A stretch of DNA of 64,000 nucleotides from Fredinandcohnia humi (GTDB lineage: Bacteria; Bacillota; Bacilli; Bacillales; Bacillaceae_L), in contig NZ_LMBW01000014.1 of the NCBI RefSeq assembly GCF_001439915.1, positions 1 to 64,000 of the forward strand, written 5' to 3'. The position numbers and the translations under genes are program-made. Positions 44,826 to 54,408 of this stretch are shown here, one piece after another. The first letter of the stretch is position 1, and each line of letters begins with the position of its first letter. The notes under the pieces were generated by a model. That model was given only the letters and a program-made list of their open reading frames with translations. It was not told the origin of the DNA and ran no database searches.

Positions 44826-45569
44826 TCATTTTACCTTCACTTTCCTATTTCGATATTCATTCGGTCTTAACCCAATTAGCTTCTTAAATAGTTTGCTAAA
44901 GTATTTCTCATTCTGATATCCGACATGATTAGCAATTTCGTATATTTTCAAATGCGGATTTTCTAATAATTCTTTTGCCTTTTCCATCCGAATCTTCATC
45001 ACATAATCGGTAATCGTCTCATCAAACTCTTGCTTGAACTTCCTTGAAATATACTCCCTGCTGAAAAAGAAGCGATCAGCTATTTCTTGGAGATTGATTT
45101 CATTCTGATAATTTTGTCTAACGAATTCTTCAATCAAATGGATTCCTGTTTTCTTTTTTGTAGTGGTTGTTACTAATCTCTTTTGATGGAGGGCTTGCTC
45201 CTTCCATTCGTTAACAGCCTTTTCTAATGTTTCATTCAATACATCTGGCTCTATCGGCTTTAATATATAATCAAAGCTTTTATAAAAAATCGCATTTCTC
45301 ATATATTCAAAATCATCATAACCGCTTACAACAATTGTTTTACTCAAAATCCCGGATTTGTTAATCCATTTCAAAAGACTGATTCCATCTTTTTTTGGCA
45401 TTCTCATATCGGTAAAAATGATCTCAGGCTGATGCTTCGAGATGAGTTGCATCGCCTCTTCCCCATCTTTTGCCTCAAAAATCGTATCAATCCCAAATCT
45501 TTTCCACTCTGCTAGTAAAAGAAGTCCTTCACGCACATGCTTTTCGTCATCAATAATGATCGCTTTCAT
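44826..45569 (-). CDS. AraC-type response regulator (YesN-like)
   Basis: A 247-aa two-component regulator. The receiver domain has DDE (residues 7-9), phospho-acceptor D in '[13 protein letters not shown]' and a K in 'DYILKPIEP'; the C-terminal AraC HTH has '[22 protein letters not shown]' and '[25 protein letters not shown]'. The ATG at 45569, 7 nt after AAAGGTG, overlaps the kinase gene by 20 nt. It most likely controls the surrounding sugar operon. Confidence 0.92.
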   Translation of the reverse strand: MKAIIIDDEKHVREGLLLLAEWKRFGIDTIFEAKDGEEAMQLISKHQPEIIFTDMRMPKKDGISLLKWINKSGILSKTIVVSGYDDFEYMRNAIFYKSFDYILKPIEPDVLNETLEKAVNEWKEQALHQKRLVTTTTKKKTGIHLIEEFVRQNYQNEINLQEIADRFFFSREYISRKFKQEFDETITDYVMKIRMEKAKELLENPHLKIYEIANHVGYQNEKYFSKLFKKLIGLRPNEYRNRKVKVK

Positions 45570-47361
45570 AATCGGCACCTTTCACATTAATCGGAAGTCT
45601 CATCGTCACTAGAAGACCACCCTCCTCATTATTTTGAAGTTGTAAAGTTGCTTGGTCATGATAATAAAGCTTTAATCTGGCATATACATTCTTGAGTCCA
45701 ATATTAGTCCCATCACCCAAACTCGTTTCACTATGAAAATACGAATAGATTTCTTGAAGTCTTTCTTCAGATACACCCGTTCCATTGTCTTTTACGGCAA
45801 TGAATAGCTCATTATCTTCGACTGTACATGAAAGTGTGATGATGCCAACTTCTGTCCGATCATCAAATCCATGCTTGAAATAGTTCTCAATGATAGGCTG
45901 CAGAATCATTTTCGGGACCTTCACAAATTGAGCATTTTCATCAACATCAATGGTGAATTCTAATTGTTCTTCAAATCTTTCCTTCTGTAAAAGAAGGAAT
46001 GCTTTTATATAATTTACTTCTTTAATCAGAGGAATAATGTCTTCCTCCATATTCATTCCGTATCTCATAATCTTCGAAAGCTGAGTGATTAACGAATAAA
46101 CTTGTGGTACATTATTTTTTAGCGCAAGTGTACCTATGGATTGAAGGGCATTGTATAAAAAATGCGGGTTAATTTGTGATTGAAGTACACGTAATTGATT
46201 GGTCTTGTTCTCCAATTCAAGCTTATATTCCTTATTAATATGATGATTAATTTTTTCAATCATTTGTTTAAAACGATTCCCTAACACCCCAATTTCATCC
46301 TCACCTAATGGTTGAAAATTCACATCCATATTTCCATCCTCAACCTGGCGGATATTATGTAAAAGGATGCGAATCGGAGATGTTATTTTAAATGAGACAA
46401 ATAAAGTGGCTAGCACAACTAGAATTAATCCAATGACCCCAAACAAGATATTGATAATCGCTACGTGATTCACACTCTCATAGAGAGTGGTATAGGGAAT
46501 TCGTTTGACTAACATCCAGTTTCCTGAAATCTCCGGAAGCTTACTATAGACCATGACCCCATGAAAGGAATCATCACTCCACTCGATGGTCCCCTGTTCC
46601 TCACTTGTATGAACTAATGTCTCAATCCACGCTTTATGATCGGCCTTTTTCTCTCGTTTCGATTGATAGATAAATTCCCCTTCAGCTGAAACAATATAAA
46701 ATTCCTCATTTTCCTCGTTATATAGATTTTCACTTAATTCAAAGATTTTATCTGGTGTAATTTCCAATGTCACAAAGGCTAGAACGTGATCAGACGGTGA
46801 ATTGATAAAAGAACGATGAATGGATAAAACAGTTTTTGGCCGTTTGACATTCACAATATTGTCCAAATTATTTTGGATATGTATAGGCTCAATATACATA
46901 TTACCTGGACTACTTTTTGCCTTTTCGAAGACTTCTTCGTTACCGTTCTTTACCTTATTTGCAAATACAACCGCTGATTGCTTTGAAATGGAGATAATTC
47001 GATCATCAGTTGACAACGTAATATAGACTCGTTCAATATTTTCCTCAGCATATAAAATGGTTTGCAAAACGTCCTTCAGAGTATCCAAGGTCGGATAATG
47101 ATTTTCTTTTTGAGGTGACCTTAGAAAACTTACAATATCCGGATTATTATAAAGGGAGAGCGACAATCCATTAAGCTCTCGAATATAGCTCGCAAGATTT
47201 TCCTTCCCTTGGTATAAGAGACTCTTATTCTCTTGAACGACCTGATCCTTCAATGATTCTTTAATATGAAAATATGTAATTGCAATGGACGTCCCAAACG
47301 GCACGATGGTTGTGAGTAGCAATAACACAATCAGCCGATTTCGAATACTCTTTTTAAACAA
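45550..47361 (-). CDS. sensor histidine kinase (YesM-like)
   Basis: A 603-aa membrane kinase with one helix at each side of a Cache-like extracellular sensor (about residues 15-35 and 285-305), a HAMP domain, the His_kinase motif 'QINPHFLYNALQSIGTLAL' (phospho-His) and an ATPase domain with 'KDNGTGVSE' and 'GIGLKNVYARL'-type motifs. The start is best read as TTG at 47361: GGGGGGAG lies 7 nt before it, while the ATG nine codons earlier overlaps that site. Pairs with the downstream AraC-type regulator; sugar sensing is inferred. Confidence 0.9.
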   Translation of the reverse strand: MFKKSIRNRLIVLLLLTTIVPFGTSIAITYFHIKESLKDQVVQENKSLLYQGKENLASYIRELNGLSLSLYNNPDIVSFLRSPQKENHYPTLDTLKDVLQTILYAEENIERVYITLSTDDRIISISKQSAVVFANKVKNGNEEVFEKAKSSPGNMYIEPIHIQNNLDNIVNVKRPKTVLSIHRSFINSPSDHVLAFVTLEITPDKIFELSENLYNEENEEFYIVSAEGEFIYQSKREKKADHKAWIETLVHTSEEQGTIEWSDDSFHGVMVYSKLPEISGNWMLVKRIPYTTLYESVNHVAIINILFGVIGLILVVLATLFVSFKITSPIRILLHNIRQVEDGNMDVNFQPLGEDEIGVLGNRFKQMIEKINHHINKEYKLELENKTNQLRVLQSQINPHFLYNALQSIGTLALKNNVPQVYSLITQLSKIMRYGMNMEEDIIPLIKEVNYIKAFLLLQKERFEEQLEFTIDVDENAQFVKVPKMILQPIIENYFKHGFDDRTEVGIITLSCTVEDNELFIAVKDNGTGVSEERLQEIYSYFHSETSLGDGTNIGLKNVYARLKLYYHDQATLQLQNNEEGGLLVTMRLPINVKGADYESDHY

Positions 47362-47400
47362 AGGGCATCTCCCCCCAAATATATACATCTTTAGTATAAA

Positions 47401-47436
47401 ATAGAAAGCACATCTAGTATAGACATGCTTTCTACA
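47401..47436 (-). terminator. partial terminator/hairpin after the solute-binding protein gene
   Basis: TAGAAAGCA and TGCTTTCTA pair across a loop that itself folds (TAGTATA region); a T-rich tail follows on the minus strand. It lies 40 nt past the solute-binding protein stop and likely lowers read-through into the kinase gene, raising binding-protein levels. Confidence 0.7.
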
Positions 47437-47478
47437 AAGAAGGGAGTAATCACTGAAAAAATGCTTAGCGACTATGAA

Positions 47479-48759
47479 TTACTTCAGGTTATCCCATGTT
47501 TCTTGGAAACGAGCCAATAATTCATTGAAATCAATTTTTCCTGCTGCATATTCTTGAATCGCTGCTGCTTTCTCCATGTTTGCCCCATCTGGCCATCTAA
47601 ACCAAGTCCATGGAACTGTTTTGTCCTCTTTAGAATATTCCAGAATCGAAAGACCAAGATCACCTAATCCTGTTGGTTCGATGTTATCGAATGCTGGGAT
47701 GAACGCGAATTCCTCTGTAATAAAACGCTTACCAGTATCTGAAGACACCATCCAATTTAAGAAATCCTTTGTTTCTTGAAGATTTTTTGAATTTTTATTA
47801 AGTACCCAGTTATTTGGAACCCCTACTGGTAGACGATTTGCTGAAGCTTCATCATCCGTCATCGCAATAGGTAGGAAGCCCATGTTGATTTCAGGATTAA
47901 TTTCGTAAATCATGTTTTCTGTCCAGTTTCCTTGTTGGAGCATGGCCGTTTCACCGGATGCAAATAAGGTAACTTGGGTATTATAGTCTGTCGTAAGTGG
48001 ATTATCATTTGCATATGTTAACTCTAAATCTAGTACATTCTGAAAATCTTCAAAATGCTTATTCCCGACAATTTTTTCTGTACCAGCATAAAGCCCTTCG
48101 ATAAATTTAACAGGGTCATCCTGTTGCGCAAATGGGATATTAAGTAAATGTTGGCCAATTACCCACCATTCTCCATAACCAGCTGAGAAAGGAACAATCC
48201 CTGCTGTTTTAAGCTTTACTGCAGCTTCTTCTAGCTCTGAGAATGTTTTTGGAGCTTCTTTAATGCCAGCTTTTTCAAATAAATCCTTGTTATACACAAA
48301 TCCATAGCCTTCTAAGTTGACAGGCATCCCATATAGCTTACCATCTGTATCTGTCATTGGAACTTTTCCGATTGGTAACACATGCTCAACCCATGGCTCA
48401 TCTGAAAGGTCTGCTAAGCGCTCTTTCCAAAGCTCTAACTCCTTAAATCCACCATTATTAAAAATATCTGGCTCATCACCTGAGGCAAATTTCGCTTTTA
48501 GCGCAGCACCATAGTCAGCACCGCCACCAACTGTTTCAAGCTTAATCTTGATGTTTGGATGTTCTTTCTCATACTCATCAATCATCGCTTGGAGCTGGTC
48601 TGCAATCTCAACCTTGAACTGCATCATGTTTAGAGTAACAGTCTCCTCCTTATCGGTTCCTCCTGTATCACCCTTGCCAGTTGTCTTCTCCTTATCAGAA
48701 CAAGCACCAAGGATACTTAAAACCAAAGCCATCGTTAACAAAAGCAGAATGCGTTTCAT
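47479..48759 (-). CDS. extracellular solute-binding protein of a sugar ABC importer
   Basis: A 426-aa lipoprotein of family 1 (MalE/UgpB type). The N-terminal signal ends at the lipobox 'LSILGAC' (Cys at about residue 20). The domain pattern 'MQFKVEIADQLQAMIDEYEKEHPNIKIKL' and 'ASGETAMLQQGNWTENMIYEI' is typical of sugar binders. It follows the two permease genes, an unusual order. No ATPase gene is present, so a shared MsmK-type ATPase must power it (inference). Confidence 0.92.
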   Translation of the reverse strand: MKRILLLLTMALVLSILGACSDKEKTTGKGDTGGTDKEETVTLNMMQFKVEIADQLQAMIDEYEKEHPNIKIKLETVGGGADYGAALKAKFASGDEPDIFNNGGFKELELWKERLADLSDEPWVEHVLPIGKVPMTDTDGKLYGMPVNLEGYGFVYNKDLFEKAGIKEAPKTFSELEEAAVKLKTAGIVPFSAGYGEWWVIGQHLLNIPFAQQDDPVKFIEGLYAGTEKIVGNKHFEDFQNVLDLELTYANDNPLTTDYNTQVTLFASGETAMLQQGNWTENMIYEINPEINMGFLPIAMTDDEASANRLPVGVPNNWVLNKNSKNLQETKDFLNWMVSSDTGKRFITEEFAFIPAFDNIEPTGLGDLGLSILEYSKEDKTVPWTWFRWPDGANMEKAAAIQEYAAGKIDFNELLARFQETWDNLK

Positions 48760-48816
48760 TAACTTGTTTCCCCCTTTATCATGTAAATTTTTGTATTATA
48801 CAAAAACGTATAACCC

Positions 48817-49644
48817 TTATTTAATCGAACCTGAAGCAATTCCCTTAATAATATGCCGTTGTAAGAACAAGAAGAATATGATGATTGGAGTGATACCAAG
48901 AACAAGCGCTGCTAATCCCATATCCCATTGTTTTGTATACTGAGCAAAAAAGGAGCTTGTTGCTAATGGAATCGTTCGTAGCTCTGCATCTGTTAAAACA
49001 AGTAGGGGCAGTAAGTAATCATTCCAAATCCATAAGGTATTTAAAATAATCACAGTCACTGTAATTGGTTTTAATAATGGAAAAACAATTCTCCAAAAGA
49101 CGCCAAACTGTGAACAACCATCGATTCTCGCTGATTCCTCAATTTCTACGGGTACCGTCTTCACAAATCCATGAAAAAGGAATAAGGACAAGGGTACACC
49201 AAACCCAAAATACATAATCACAATCCCTGGAATACTATTCACAATCCCTAACATCCCACCTAGCTTCATCAACGGGATCATGACAGACTGAAAGGGAATC
49301 ACCATCGCTGACACAAAAAAGATAAATAAGAAACTACTAAACCTACCACCTGTTCTGACCAATTTCCACGCTGCCATTGAACTAATCACGACAATTCCAA
49401 TATTACTTAAAACCGTAATAATCAATGAATTCCAAAACGCTCTTGGAAAATGAATGATGTCCCAAACCTTCACAAAATTCGTAAATAAAATTTCCTTCGG
49501 CCATGCTGCAGCATCAATTAAAATCTCAGAAAAGGCCTTCACTGAGTTAATGAATACAAAGTAAAATGGGATGAGGAAAATGAGACCTAGCACAATTCCG
49601 AATATCTCTAATAAAAAGGTCCTTTTTGTGTATCTTCGGTTCAT
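48817..49644 (-). CDS. sugar ABC transporter permease, MalG type
   Basis: A 275-aa inner-membrane permease with six hydrophobic segments. The EAA loop 'EIEESARIDGCSQFGVFWRIVFPLLKP' marks the ATPase contact. It starts in a one-nucleotide overlap with the other permease (TAATG). Second component of the heterodimeric channel for the sugar imported by this system. Confidence 0.93.
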   Translation of the reverse strand: MNRRYTKRTFLLEIFGIVLGLIFLIPFYFVFINSVKAFSEILIDAAAWPKEILFTNFVKVWDIIHFPRAFWNSLIITVLSNIGIVVISSMAAWKLVRTGGRFSSFLFIFFVSAMVIPFQSVMIPLMKLGGMLGIVNSIPGIVIMYFGFGVPLSLFLFHGFVKTVPVEIEESARIDGCSQFGVFWRIVFPLLKPITVTVIILNTLWIWNDYLLPLLVLTDAELRTIPLATSSFFAQYTKQWDMGLAALVLGITPIIIFFLFLQRHIIKGIASGSIK

Positions 49645-50585
49645 TAAGCCTCAACCTCCTTTTTCTTCGTCGCCACAACTTGAACAGTCGTAAAGACCGC
49701 GACAATTACAAAGAACAAGACCGCTTTTGCCGTACCTAGACCGAAATTGTTATACTGAAACGCTTCACGATAAATATTAATCGCAACAGACTCTGTTGAG
49801 TTAAACGGTCCCCCGTTCGTCAACGAGATATTAATGTCGAAGATCTTAAATGCCATCGAGATTGTCAAAAAGAAACAAATTGTAAATGCAGGCAGAATTA
49901 ACGGCATAATAATCTTCGTTAAGACATGCCAATTCGAAGCCCCATCAATTCTAGCAGCCTCTATATAGGATTGATCCACTCCCTGTAAAGCGGCTATATA
50001 AATGATCATCATATACCCAGCCGTTTGCCAAGCGAATACAATCACAATTCCCCAGAAAGCAGTCGCCTCATCACCCAACCATGCGAGCTTAAAAATTCCA
50101 ATATCGGTGTATTTTCCTACTGACGCAAATCCTTTTACAAAGATGAACTGCCAGATAAACCCGAGCAATAGTCCGCCAATCACATTTGGCATAAAAAAGA
50201 CCGTTCGTAAAATATTCTTCGTCTTTAATGCACCATTTAGCAATAACGCTAATCCAAATCCGATCAAATTACTAATGATAACAGCTGCAAACATAAACCT
50301 CGTTGTAAACCAGAAGGAATTGAAAAATTTTGCATCGTTTGTAAAAATCTTTTTATAATTCTCAAATCCAACCCAATCCACCGCTGAGCTAATCCCATTC
50401 CAGGATGTAAATGAATAATAGATTCCCAACATGAATGGGATAATTTGAATCATTACAAAAAACAAAAGTGCTGGTCCAACAAAAGCAGCATAGGTTAACA
50501 CGCTTCTCCACTTTATTTTTCGTTTGGCCCCGAGTTCTGGTTTTCGGCTCAGTTGACCTTCATTTACTGCTGTCTTCGTATCCAT
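49644..50585 (-). CDS. sugar ABC transporter permease, MalF type
   Basis: A 313-aa permease with six membrane segments and the EAA loop 'YIEAARIDGASNWHVLTKIIMPLILPA'. It is the first gene of the operon and partner of the MalG-type permease. A cre site lies 21-34 nt before its start codon. The N-terminal extension (about 30 residues before the first helix) is polar and cytoplasmic. Confidence 0.93.
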   Translation of the reverse strand: MDTKTAVNEGQLSRKPELGAKRKIKWRSVLTYAAFVGPALLFFVMIQIIPFMLGIYYSFTSWNGISSAVDWVGFENYKKIFTNDAKFFNSFWFTTRFMFAAVIISNLIGFGLALLLNGALKTKNILRTVFFMPNVIGGLLLGFIWQFIFVKGFASVGKYTDIGIFKLAWLGDEATAFWGIVIVFAWQTAGYMMIIYIAALQGVDQSYIEAARIDGASNWHVLTKIIMPLILPAFTICFFLTISMAFKIFDINISLTNGGPFNSTESVAINIYREAFQYNNFGLGTAKAVLFFVIVAVFTTVQVVATKKKEVEA

Positions 50586-50605
50586 TTACACCACCCTCTT
50601 ATTCT

Positions 50606-50619
50606 TGAAACCGTTTTCT
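50606..50619 (-). promoter_or_regulatory. cre site at the head of the sugar operon
   Basis: TGAAACCGTTTTCT (or AGAAAACGGTTTCA on the coding strand) fits the relaxed cre consensus WTGNAANCGNWNNCW at all fixed positions. Its location 21 bp before the permease ATG points to CcpA repression. Confidence 0.65.
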
Positions 50620-50724
50620 TTTATTATAACTGGTAGACAATTAGAATACAGGAAACAATATTGACGGATAGGGGATACGATATTGACTTAGTGATGACTT
50701 TTGGACTATTCGTAAAAACCGGAA

Positions 50725-50749
50725 AACCATAGGGACGGTCCCTATGGTT
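50725..50749. repeat. 25-nt near-perfect palindrome with GGGAC/GTCCC core
   Basis: AACCATAGGGAC (50725-50736) is matched by its inverse at 50738-50749 around a single G. Related GGGAC...GTCCC hairpins sit at 24617-24636 and inside the LysR 3' end (35240-35258). It may be a terminator of upstream-reading transcripts or a dispersed repeat. Confidence 0.6.
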
Positions 50750-50881
50750 CTTGACTTGTTTTTCCCCCGTTCCAATTGGCCAAGCCCTAATATTGCCCTC
50801 TCTCCCAGTCATGGACCTTCGTGCGGAACTGGTTCCACTCGATTTGTTGTGCTTTTATAAAATGGTTGCTAATGTGTTCGC

Positions 50882-51004
50882 CTAGACCGGTATTTCTAAA
50901 TTTTTGATAATGCCGAATATCTCTGTGAACTGTAAGCGAATATACCTTACATTTTCCGCTTTTCCGATTTGTAAGATGTCTTCCTTCGTTTACGATCCTC
51001 CCAT
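50882..51004 (-). pseudogene. 5' remnant of a glutamine synthetase gene
   Basis: After an intact AGGAGG and an ATG at 51004, the frame reads four codons, a TAA, and then '[18 protein letters not shown]' and '[17 protein letters not shown]'. This is the start of type I glutamine synthetase (B. subtilis GlnA begins with closely similar residues). It ends in a TAG at 50882-50884, and no later GlnA motifs follow in any frame. So a glnA start, with its ribosome binding site, was copied or left here and then decayed. The rest of 50620-51232 shows no gene. Confidence 0.85.
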
Positions 51005-51232
51005 TTTATTTCCTCCTAATGATTAACTTATAAAAATTCCTGCACATCTATTTCAGCGTGACAAATATACTCGGCCTCTCCTTTTTGCCAGATATGTGCT
51101 TAAGTGAGATTTTAGGTTGCTTTACTGGAGTATAGTAGTCAGAGAATCCTTAAGCGGCCAACTTATTAATGGACTTTTGGGTAAAATACAGTTGTATTCT
51201 CATTGAGGATAGACAGATTGGAGGGATTTAGT

Positions 51233-52381
51233 ATGAAACATTTTACAGAAGAAGAAAAGATAAAGATTTTATCTGACATTATAGCGATTAAATCTATTAA
51301 TGAAAACGAAATCGAAGTGGCAAATTACTTGAAAGATTTATTTGCTGAATACGGCATTGAATCTAAAATTGTTCCAGTTACAGACACTCGTGTTAACTTA
51401 GTGGCTGATATTGGAAACGGGAGTCCAGTCATTGGCGTTTCTGGTCATATGGATGTCGTTTCTCCTGGTGATAAAAGCGAGTGGACTTCAGATCCGTTCA
51501 CATTGACAGAAAGAGACGGAAAATTATACGGACGTGGAACAAATGACATGAAAGCGGGTTTAGTAAACCTTGCTTTAATGATGATTGAACTCAAAGAAAA
51601 TAATGAACTAAAAAATGGTACTGTCCGTTATATGGCCACGACTGGTGAAGAAGTCGGTGGCGCAGGTTCTAAAAAATTATACGAAGACGGCTATATGGAT
51701 GATGTAGATTATCTATGGGTGGCTGAACCTTCTCATGACACGATTATTTACTCTCATAAAGGATCACTTAACTTGCGTGTAACGTCTATTGGTGAAGCAG
51801 CACACAGTTCTATGCCCGACCAAGGTTATAACGCGATTAATCCATTGATGAAATATCTATTAGAAGTAAACGAAAAATTGAATGGCGATGATCGTAAAAA
51901 TGAAGTTCTAGATAAATTGGTTATGAGTACAACTATATTTAATGCAGGGAACCAAGTAAACTCAGTTCCAGAAAAAGCAGTAGCTGAAATAAACGTGCGT
52001 ACGATTCCAGAATTTGATAACGATGAAGTGATTGACCTATTCAACACAACAGCTAACAAATACAATAAAGAAGGCTCTGATATTGATGTTGAAGTGACAA
52101 TGTCATTACAAAGTGTTTTCACTTCAGGACACTCTGAGATGGTTGATCTTGCTAAAGAACTCGGTAAAAAACATTTAGGTTTAGAAATTTCTGTTAAAGG
52201 TTCACCAGGGGTGACGGATGCATCTAACTTATTACGAGGTAAAGATGACAACTTCCCATTCATGATGTTTGGTCCAGGCGAAACAAAAATGGCACACAAA
52301 ACCGATGAATATGTCTACAAAGATTACTACTTTGCATTCTTCGATATCTATAAAGAGTTAGTCATAGGATTATCGGAATAA
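51233..52381 (+). CDS. M20-family metallopeptidase (ArgE/DapE type)
   Basis: A 382-aa dizinc peptidase/deacylase. Motifs: 'SGHMDVVSPGD' (first metal His/Asp), 'GRGTNDMKAG', 'TGEEVGGAGSKKL' (catalytic Glu) and 'GPGETKMAHKTDEYV' (His). Substrates include N-acyl amino acids, succinyl-diaminopimelate and dipeptides. The start at 51233 follows GGAGGG by 7 nt; an earlier GTG/ATG would add an unneeded N-terminal piece. Single gene with its own terminator. A DapE role is possible next to nothing related; not assigned. Confidence 0.9.
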   Translation: MKHFTEEEKIKILSDIIAIKSINENEIEVANYLKDLFAEYGIESKIVPVTDTRVNLVADIGNGSPVIGVSGHMDVVSPGDKSEWTSDPFTLTERDGKLYGRGTNDMKAGLVNLALMMIELKENNELKNGTVRYMATTGEEVGGAGSKKLYEDGYMDDVDYLWVAEPSHDTIIYSHKGSLNLRVTSIGEAAHSSMPDQGYNAINPLMKYLLEVNEKLNGDDRKNEVLDKLVMSTTIFNAGNQVNSVPEKAVAEINVRTIPEFDNDEVIDLFNTTANKYNKEGSDIDVEVTMSLQSVFTSGHSEMVDLAKELGKKHLGLEISVKGSPGVTDASNLLRGKDDNFPFMMFGPGETKMAHKTDEYVYKDYYFAFFDIYKELVIGLSE

Positions 52382-52402
52382 TAAGAGATTTTTTAAACAA
52401 TA

Positions 52403-52439
52403 GAGAGGTGACTGCCATTTTTGGTGGTCATCTCTTTTT
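52403..52439 (+). terminator. terminator of the M20 peptidase gene
   Basis: GAGGTGAC (52405-52412) pairs with GTCATCTC (52427-52434), the inner TGCCA/TGGTG arms extend the stem, and five T residues follow. It is 24 nt after the stop. Confidence 0.85.
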
Positions 52440-52846
52440 GCTTTGGTTTTTATTTAACCCTCAAGATGAACATAAACAATTAGCAGTAGATGAAAGGCTT
52501 AAAGAGATGGGCCCCTATTGAGGAAAATCATAACAGTTTAAAAGAGGTTCAAAAATTGATCTTAGTTATTTATTAAGTTATAAAGTCGTATTGAAATCCT
52601 CTGTACCCCCATAATATCCTAAATTATCCGGTTAATCACCAAATGAATAGTATCATTCTGACACAATAGACTGATAATTAAATATTTCAGTCATTCGGGG
52701 GTCATCTGTGGGTGAATAAGGGCAAAAGACTTGTAAGGGTGCAACCTAATTTCTTTTCCTATATGTTCAAACGAAAGTAAAACAAAGGGACGTTCTCGAT
52801 TCAAAACATGAAAACGTCTCCCTGTTCGCCAACATAGCTTATCATT
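52440..52846. other. non-coding gap, possible gene debris
   Basis: No convincing gene. A short plus-strand frame just after 52440 reads 'FNPQDEHKQLAVDERLKEMG' and then stops, which could be debris. An AGGGA(C)GTT/AACG(TCT)CCCT hairpin at about 52786-52821 is the likely terminator of the quinone-reductase gene on the minus strand. Confidence 0.4.
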
Positions 52847-53812
52847 TTATGGTCTTAATAAAATTTTCCCCGTGCTTTTGCGGCTTTCTAAAAAACGATG
52901 CGCTTTGCTGCCATCTCGCAGTGCAAATACCATAGGCTCAGATACTGTTACTTTCCCCTCTTCTATCCAGCGGAACAACTCGGCTGAACGGGCTGCCCTT
53001 TCCTCACGGGAAGTAAGGAAATTCCAAAGATCCCCTCCAGTCAAAGTCTTTGAAGTATCCATCAACATTCTTGGGTCAACTGGAGCAGGGTCTCCCCCTG
53101 CCATTCCAAAAAATACGACCGTTCCCCCAATGCGAGTTGCTGCAAAACTGTCTTCGAGCGTGGAGCCTACTGAGTCATAGACTACATCCACACCTTTTCC
53201 GTTTGTTTCCTCTAAAACTTTTCTCTTCCAATCATCCGAGTACAAGAAAACCTGATTCACTCCAGCTTTCTTAGCTGCGGACGCCTTCTCCATAGAGGAG
53301 GTTAATCCAATGACCCTTCCACCGAGAAACTTTGCAATTTGGACGAGCAGCTGTCCAACGCCCCCCGCTGCCGCATGAACCAGAATTGTATCATTCTCCT
53401 TAACCGCATAACTATCTTTTGTTAAATAGTGGGCAGTCAAGCCTTGCAGCAAAACGGAAGCCGCCTCTTCAAATGAAATGGTCTCTGGAAGAGGAATTGC
53501 CTTTTCCACCGGAACAGCCACTTGTTCCGCGTTAGCATATGGGACATCGGCAAATGCAACAGGGTCGCCAACGCTGATTCCTTGGACATTAGCTCCCGTC
53601 CTTTCAACGACTCCCGCCCCTTCATATCCTAAAATAAACGGGGGATTGCCAGCAAGATGATAGTTCCCATTTCTTCTATAAATATCTGCAAAATTCAATC
53701 CAATTGCTTTCATCCTTACTAATATTTCATCAGGTCCGATAACCGGATCCTCAATTTCCAGATATTCTAGTACTTCCGGTCCCCCGAATGTATTAAACAC
53801 AAGTGCTTTCAA
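52847..53812 (-). CDS. zinc-type alcohol dehydrogenase-like NADPH:quinone oxidoreductase
   Basis: A 321-aa medium-chain dehydrogenase of the QOR subfamily: 'MKALVFNTFGGPEVLEYLEI', 'GLNFADIYRRNGNYH', 'LGYEGAGVV', and the nucleotide-binding 'VHAAAGGVGQLLVQIAKFLGG'. It lacks the structural-zinc cysteines, as expected of quinone reductases. It probably reduces quinones or enals with NADPH. Single gene, GAGG before the start. Confidence 0.9.
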   Translation of the reverse strand: MKALVFNTFGGPEVLEYLEIEDPVIGPDEILVRMKAIGLNFADIYRRNGNYHLAGNPPFILGYEGAGVVERTGANVQGISVGDPVAFADVPYANAEQVAVPVEKAIPLPETISFEEAASVLLQGLTAHYLTKDSYAVKENDTILVHAAAGGVGQLLVQIAKFLGGRVIGLTSSMEKASAAKKAGVNQVFLYSDDWKRKVLEETNGKGVDVVYDSVGSTLEDSFAATRIGGTVVFFGMAGGDPAPVDPRMLMDTSKTLTGGDLWNFLTSREERAARSAELFRWIEEGKVTVSEPMVFALRDGSKAHRFLESRKSTGKILLRP

Positions 53813-53936
53813 ATGAACGACCTCCTCTTATATGTTTTTTCGATACATTTTAATTTAATTAAATTATGATTGGAAATGCAAATCAGTTTCTCTCCTTTTG
53901 GAAGGAGAGGGTGATTGATAAAAACCACATTTACTT

Positions 53937-54269
53937 ATGGTACGGTTCACCGTAGCGCATCTAAATGAGGTTCTAATAAAGGTTTTACTAAGTGCCTGTA
54001 GTGATGAACAAGGGAGGAAGGAAACAGCATTACCACCTACTACACTTGCAGGTGATGAGGTATTCCAAAAAAGCTGTATTTCATGCCATAGCTCAGGGGA
54101 CATAACCGGTGGCCAGGCGAAGCTTGATGCAACCAAAATCCATAGTGATTTCAAGACTTAGGATGAGCTCAAAGCGTTTGTATCAAAGAATATGCCAAAG
54201 TCTTCTCCAGGGTCATTGTCGGAAAAAGAATATGATGCTGTTGTAAACTATTTATGGGAACAAAAATAA
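53937..54269 (+). pseudogene. c-type cytochrome lipoprotein gene with internal stop
   Basis: The frame carries a lipobox-like LSAC and a heme-binding CISCH ('VFQKSCISCHSSGDITGGQA'), then a TAG at 54159-54161. Read through, it continues in the same frame with 'DELKAFVSKNMPKSSPGSLSE' and 'EYDAVVNYLWEQ' to a TAA at 54267-54269. The two parts together match small cytochromes c-551 (CccB/cytochrome c6-like) including the Met ligand. The start region is also poor. A single nonsense codon disables it unless suppressed. Confidence 0.8.
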
Positions 54270-54278
54270 TTCAAATAA

Positions 54279-54322
54279 AACCGAAATGGGTCCGGACTCA
54301 ATCCGGACTAATTTGGTTTTGT
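54279..54322 (+). terminator. terminator after the cytochrome remnant
   Basis: GTCCGGA and TCCGGAC form a stem extended by A/T pairs, with T-rich tail 'TTGGTTTT'. It shows the remnant was once a full transcription unit. Confidence 0.75.
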
Positions 54323-54408
54323 TAAAGGTAATACTACCTTTCTTCATTGGATGAGAATCTTGGGGATAAATATTCCTTAAAAAGAAAGATGACCTCTAAA
54401 AGATAAAT

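Noticed and set aside
50624-50812. 62-codon minus-strand frame upstream of the sugar operon
   Set aside because: Runs across the palindrome and has no ribosome binding site; chance frame.
53937-54269. Stop-codon recoding (selenocysteine or pyrrolysine) in the cytochrome gene
   Set aside because: The codon is TAG, no recoding hairpin is evident and the position is not a catalytic residue; a nonsense mutation is simpler.
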